The position numbers and the translations under genes were made by a program. Below, in pieces: positions 6,752-8,935 of a stretch of 8,935 nt of DNA. The stretch is from Chloroflexota bacterium (GTDB lineage: Bacteria > Chloroflexota > Dormibacteria > Dormibacterales > Dormibacteraceae). The notes below the pieces were generated by a model. The model worked only from the letters and a program-made list of their open reading frames with translations, ran no database searches and was not told the DNA's origin. The DNA lies in assembly GCA_005888075.1 (NCBI GenBank), contig VBKD01000118.1, positions 6,275 through 15,209 on the forward strand, given 5' to 3'. Within the stretch, counting starts at the first letter, position 1; each line of letters starts with the position of its first letter.

Positions 6752-6763
6752 ATCCTATAGGAT
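6752..6763. promoter_or_regulatory. Perfect 12-bp palindrome on the -10 box, candidate GntR operator
   Basis: atcctataggat reads the same on both strands. FCD-type GntR regulators usually bind short palindromes of this size. Its overlap with the -10 box means that a bound dimer would block RNA polymerase. The regulator at the end of the same operon is the natural candidate, giving repression and autoregulation (inference). Confidence 0.6.
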
Positions 6764-6780
6764 ATTGGGTATCGGGTCAA
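6752..6780 (-). promoter_or_regulatory. Sigma70-type promoter of the transporter operon
   Basis: On the minus strand TTGACC (6775-6780; 5 of 6 matches to TTGACA) is followed after 17 bases by TAGGAT (6752-6757; 4 of 6 matches to TATAAT). The start of transcription would fall near 6745, leaving a leader of roughly 55 bases before the ATG at 6689. The placement in the only sizeable gap between genes supports the call. Confidence 0.65.
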
Positions 6781-6807
6781 GAGGCTGTTTTAGGTGCTCG
6801 TTGACCC
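6774..6807. repeat. Inverted repeat/hairpin between the two transcription units
   Basis: Arms GGGTCAA and TTGACCC pair perfectly, and inside them GAG pairs with CTC after a one-base bulge, giving a 10-bp stem with a 13-base loop. It starts 14 bases after the hydrolase stop on the minus strand, and its 3' arm contains the -35 box. No T-run follows. It may end or process the upstream transcript, or be a second protein-binding site. Confidence 0.5.
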
Positions 6808-6821
6808 TCATGGAAGCCTGA

Positions 6822-7787
6822 TCAGCTCAGCGCGTTTCGTAGGAAATCGAGCTGTCTCGCATTCGCTTTGCGCGCCAGGCCCGTCGGGTACTGGTTGAAC
6901 CCATGCACGCCTTCCGGGTAGATCGCCACATCGGCCAGGTTTCCCGCCTGCCGCCAACGCTCGGCCATGAACAGAGAGTCGTCAAGGAGGCGATCCACCG
7001 TCCCGACGGTGAACAGCGCCGGAGGCATATCCCCCAGGTCCGCGTAAAGAGGGGATATATCAGGGTCTCGACGCTGCTCGAATGACCGGTCCGGGAGAAA
7101 GTTGTCGCGAAACCACCGCAGGATCGGCCGCGTGAGCACCTCACGGTCTTCCATGAGAAGCTGGCTCGGGGTTCCGTTCAAGTCGTACACGCCATAGACG
7201 AGATTGGCCGCGGCAATGCGGTTCTTGATCCTGTGCCGATCGCGAAGCCGGAGCAGAGTGACCACGGACAGATGCGCCCCCGCGGACTCACCGCCGATCG
7301 CAAACCGCGCCGGCGCGTCAAGCAACCGCGGGCCGTGCTCGAGCAGGTGCGCCACCGCGGCCTCGCAGTCATCGGGACCGGCCGGATACGGCGCTTCGGG
7401 GGCGAGCCTGTAGTCGACACTTGCGGCGCACAAGCCTGTCTCGTTGGCGAGCAGCTTCAGGCCCTCGTCCTGCATATCGTGCTTGCCGAGCGTCCACCCT
7501 CCCCCGTGCAGGTGCAGGTAGATGCCGGTCGGCTTTTGATCGGGGCGGATGACGCGCACCTTGATCGGACCGCTCGGCCCCGGAACCTCGATATCCAGGG
7601 CCTCTCCCAGAAACACGGGCTTGGGAAAAACCGCGGTGCCTTCTCGACGCTGCTGCCGCGTTACCTCGGCGGGAACGGTGTGCAGGGGAGGCACGGACGC
7701 CAGAAGCGCCTCGAGCTTTGTGTTGAAGGCGCGGGCCTCGTCTATATCTCGCTGATCTATTTCGGTTGCAGTTGTGGAGCCGGCCAC
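6822..7787 (-). CDS. Alpha/beta hydrolase, HSL-type esterase/lipase family
   Basis: A 321-residue cytoplasmic hydrolase with no signal peptide. HGGGW (94-98) is the oxyanion-hole motif of the hormone-sensitive-lipase family. DYRLAPEAPYPAGPDDC (125-141) is the usual following segment. GESAG (166-170) holds nucleophile S168. D265 (VGTVDRLLDD) and H295 (EGVHGFN) complete the triad, and length is normal. It should cleave carboxylic esters of small or acylated substrates; with sugar genes around it, deacylation of an acylated sugar or opening of a sugar lactone is possible, but neither can be read from sequence. The GTG start lies 6 bases after the reductase stop with no clear Shine-Dalgarno, so it probably depends on coupling to that gene. 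No alternative start was apparent near the N-terminus. Confidence 0.9.
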   Translation of the reverse strand: MAGSTTATEIDQRDIDEARAFNTKLEALLASVPPLHTVPAEVTRQQRREGTAVFPKPVFLGEALDIEVPGPSGPIKVRVIRPDQKPTGIYLHLHGGGWTLGKHDMQDEGLKLLANETGLCAASVDYRLAPEAPYPAGPDDCEAAVAHLLEHGPRLLDAPARFAIGGESAGAHLSVVTLLRLRDRHRIKNRIAAANLVYGVYDLNGTPSQLLMEDREVLTRPILRWFRDNFLPDRSFEQRRDPDISPLYADLGDMPPALFTVGTVDRLLDDSLFMAERWRQAGNLADVAIYPEGVHGFNQYPTGLARKANARQLDFLRNALS

Positions 7788-7793
7788 GAGACG

Positions 7794-8816
7794 TCAGTTT
7801 GCGCTCGAGGCGGCCCAGATGTTGATTCCGCTCTCGGTCGCGTAGCGGTCGATTTCCTCGAGCTCTGCAGGCGAGAAATCGAGCTTGTCCAGCGCCGCAA
7901 CGTTTTGTTCCAGCTGACCAACGCTGCTCGCGCCCACCAGAGCCGAGGTCACGACAGGGTCGCGCAATGTCCAGGCCACTGCCATCTGAGCCAGTGACTG
8001 GCCACGCCGCTGCGCGATCTCGTTGAGTGCGCGAATCTTGGTCAGGTTCTCGTCGGTCAGCATGTTCGTCGACATCGACCCGGCGTGACTGGCACGCGAT
8101 CCTTCGGGCACTCCCTGGAGGTAGCGGTCGGTAAGCAGGCCCTGCGCCAGCGGGGAGAAGACGATGCAGCCCATCCCCTCTTCCTTCAGGACTCGGAGCA
8201 AGTCGCGCTCGATCCACCGGTTGAGCATCGAGTACGACGGCTGGTGGATGAGCGGCGGTGACCCGAGCTGGCGGAGGTCGGAGGCCGCCTCACGCGTTCG
8301 CCGCGCCGAGTAAGACGAGACGCCGACATACAGCGCCTTGCCCTGCCGCACGGCCGCGTCCAGCGCACCCATCGTCTCCTCCAGCGGAGTCTCCGGATCG
8401 AAGCGGTGCGAATAAAAGATGTCGACGTACTCGACGCCCATCCGCTTGAGGCTCTGGTCGAGGCTGGCCAGCAGGTACTTGCGTGAGCCCCACTCTCCAT
8501 ACGGGCCGGGCCACATGTCGTAACCGGCCTTGGTCGAGATGACGAGCTCATCACGGTGACCGGCGAGATCCTCGGCAAGGATCCGGCCGAAGTTTTCCTC
8601 TGCTGAACCAGGCGGCGGGCCGTAGTTGTTGGCGAGGTCGAAATGCGTGATCCCGAGATCGAAAGCCCGGAGGACGGTGTCACGCTGCCGCTCGAACGGC
8701 GCATTGGCGCCGAAGTTCTGCCACAGGCCCAGGGAGATGGCCGGCAGCTTGAGCCCGCTGCGGCCGCAGCGGCGGTACAGCATTCGCGCATATCGGTCGC
8801 CCTGATTCGCAGCCAT
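7794..8816 (-). CDS. gpr: Aldo/keto reductase, L-glyceraldehyde 3-phosphate reductase (YghZ/Gpr) family
   Basis: A 340-residue NADPH-dependent (beta/alpha)8 oxidoreductase. It matches E. coli YghZ (346 aa, from memory) almost end to end: YRRCGRSGLKLPAISLGLW near the N-terminus, ITHFDLANNYGPPPGSAEEN (56-75), STKAGYDMWPGPYG (94-107), SRKYLLASLDQSLKRMG (111-127), LIHQPSY, FSPLAQGLLT and the ending INIWAASS. The catalytic tetrad is D60, Y65, K96 and H137 (YSHR). E. coli YghZ reduces L-glyceraldehyde 3-phosphate and methylglyoxal. In a sugar cluster a relative could instead act on a lactaldehyde-type aldehyde or oxidise a sugar. ATG is preceded by GGAGAG (8821-8826) 4 bases away. It is the first gene of the right-hand unit, and its promoter is not clear. 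Confidence 0.92.
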   Translation of the reverse strand: MAANQGDRYARMLYRRCGRSGLKLPAISLGLWQNFGANAPFERQRDTVLRAFDLGITHFDLANNYGPPPGSAEENFGRILAEDLAGHRDELVISTKAGYDMWPGPYGEWGSRKYLLASLDQSLKRMGVEYVDIFYSHRFDPETPLEETMGALDAAVRQGKALYVGVSSYSARRTREAASDLRQLGSPPLIHQPSYSMLNRWIERDLLRVLKEEGMGCIVFSPLAQGLLTDRYLQGVPEGSRASHAGSMSTNMLTDENLTKIRALNEIAQRRGQSLAQMAVAWTLRDPVVTSALVGASSVGQLEQNVAALDKLDFSPAELEEIDRYATESGINIWAASSAN

Positions 8817-8911
8817 CTATCTCTCCACTCAATCTGCGCCGCGGGATTGCCAGCCATACTGACAAAACACTGAGCAGCGTATCGAACCAATCATCCCAAA
8901 CTGGACTTCTG

Positions 8912-8927
8912 CTCCCCTCGCGGGAAG
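8912..8927. repeat. Small hairpin upstream of the aldo/keto reductase gene
   Basis: On the minus strand CTTCCC and GGGGAG pair over 6 bp (one G-T pair) around a GCGA loop of the GNRA type. It lies about 96 bases before the reductase start, near the window edge. It may belong to the end of an upstream transcript or be chance in GC-rich DNA. The rest of the 8817-8935 leader shows only the Shine-Dalgarno and no convincing promoter. Confidence 0.25.
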
Positions 8928-8935
8928 TCTTGCTG

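Noticed and set aside
7369..8217. 282-codon minus-strand frame overlapping the reductase and hydrolase genes
   Set aside because: It is out of frame with both recognised enzymes, very Arg-rich, and has no domain. It reflects codon bias.
8817..8935. Possible promoter for the reductase gene (for example TACGCT, 17 bases, TATGGC)
   Set aside because: Both boxes match the consensus poorly and several equally poor pairs exist, so no placement is justified. The palindrome seen at 6752-6763 is absent here.

Overview
The window is a GC-rich bacterial segment of nine genes, all transcribed on the minus strand, so the gene order in transcription is right to left. It is an ABC-import and carbohydrate-catabolism cluster. 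The host cannot be named with certainty. High GC, GTG starts and TGA as the dominant stop point to a high-GC soil-type bacterium. The solute-binding protein is a lipoprotein with a glycine-rich linker, which is more usual in Actinobacteria, Chloroflexota or Dormibacterota-like lineages than in Proteobacteria. This is inference only.

Right-hand unit (about 8816 down to 6822): a YghZ/Gpr-type aldo/keto reductase is followed after 6 bp by an alpha/beta hydrolase of the HGGGW/GESAG (HSL-like) esterase family. A 132-bp gap follows. It holds a good sigma70-type promoter (TTGACC, 17 bp, TAGGAT), a perfect 12-bp palindrome sitting on the -10 box, and an inverted repeat that contains the -35 box.

Main operon (6689 down to 31), genes overlapping or nearly touching: lipoprotein sugar-binding protein; mandelate racemase/muconate lactonizing enzyme superfamily enzyme with KxK, three acidic metal ligands and a His-Asp dyad (closest in my memory to L-talarate/galactarate dehydratase); two different RbsC-type permeases; an RbsA/RhaT-type double ATPase; an L-rhamnose mutarotase (RhaM/RhaU) homologue; and a GntR/FadR-type (FCD) regulator. 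Transporter plus mutarotase resemble the rhizobial rhaSTPQU rhamnose-import set. An acid-sugar dehydratase lies inside the transporter genes, and no kinase, isomerase or aldolase is present. An oxidative, non-phosphorylating route (import, mutarotation, oxidation, lactone opening, dehydration) is a reasonable but unproven reading.

The most unusual point is the ATPase gene. It has an in-frame TAG in the second nucleotide-binding domain, the only TAG in an annotated frame here (gntR ends in TAA, the eight other gene ends are TGA). It also appears to have lost about 26 residues of the first domain, including the Q-loop. Either the importer is newly inactivated, or the sequence carries errors, or the gene is expressed in an unusual way. 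I see no RNA genes, CRISPR array, insertion sequence or phage genes, and no gene-free stretch over 300 bases.
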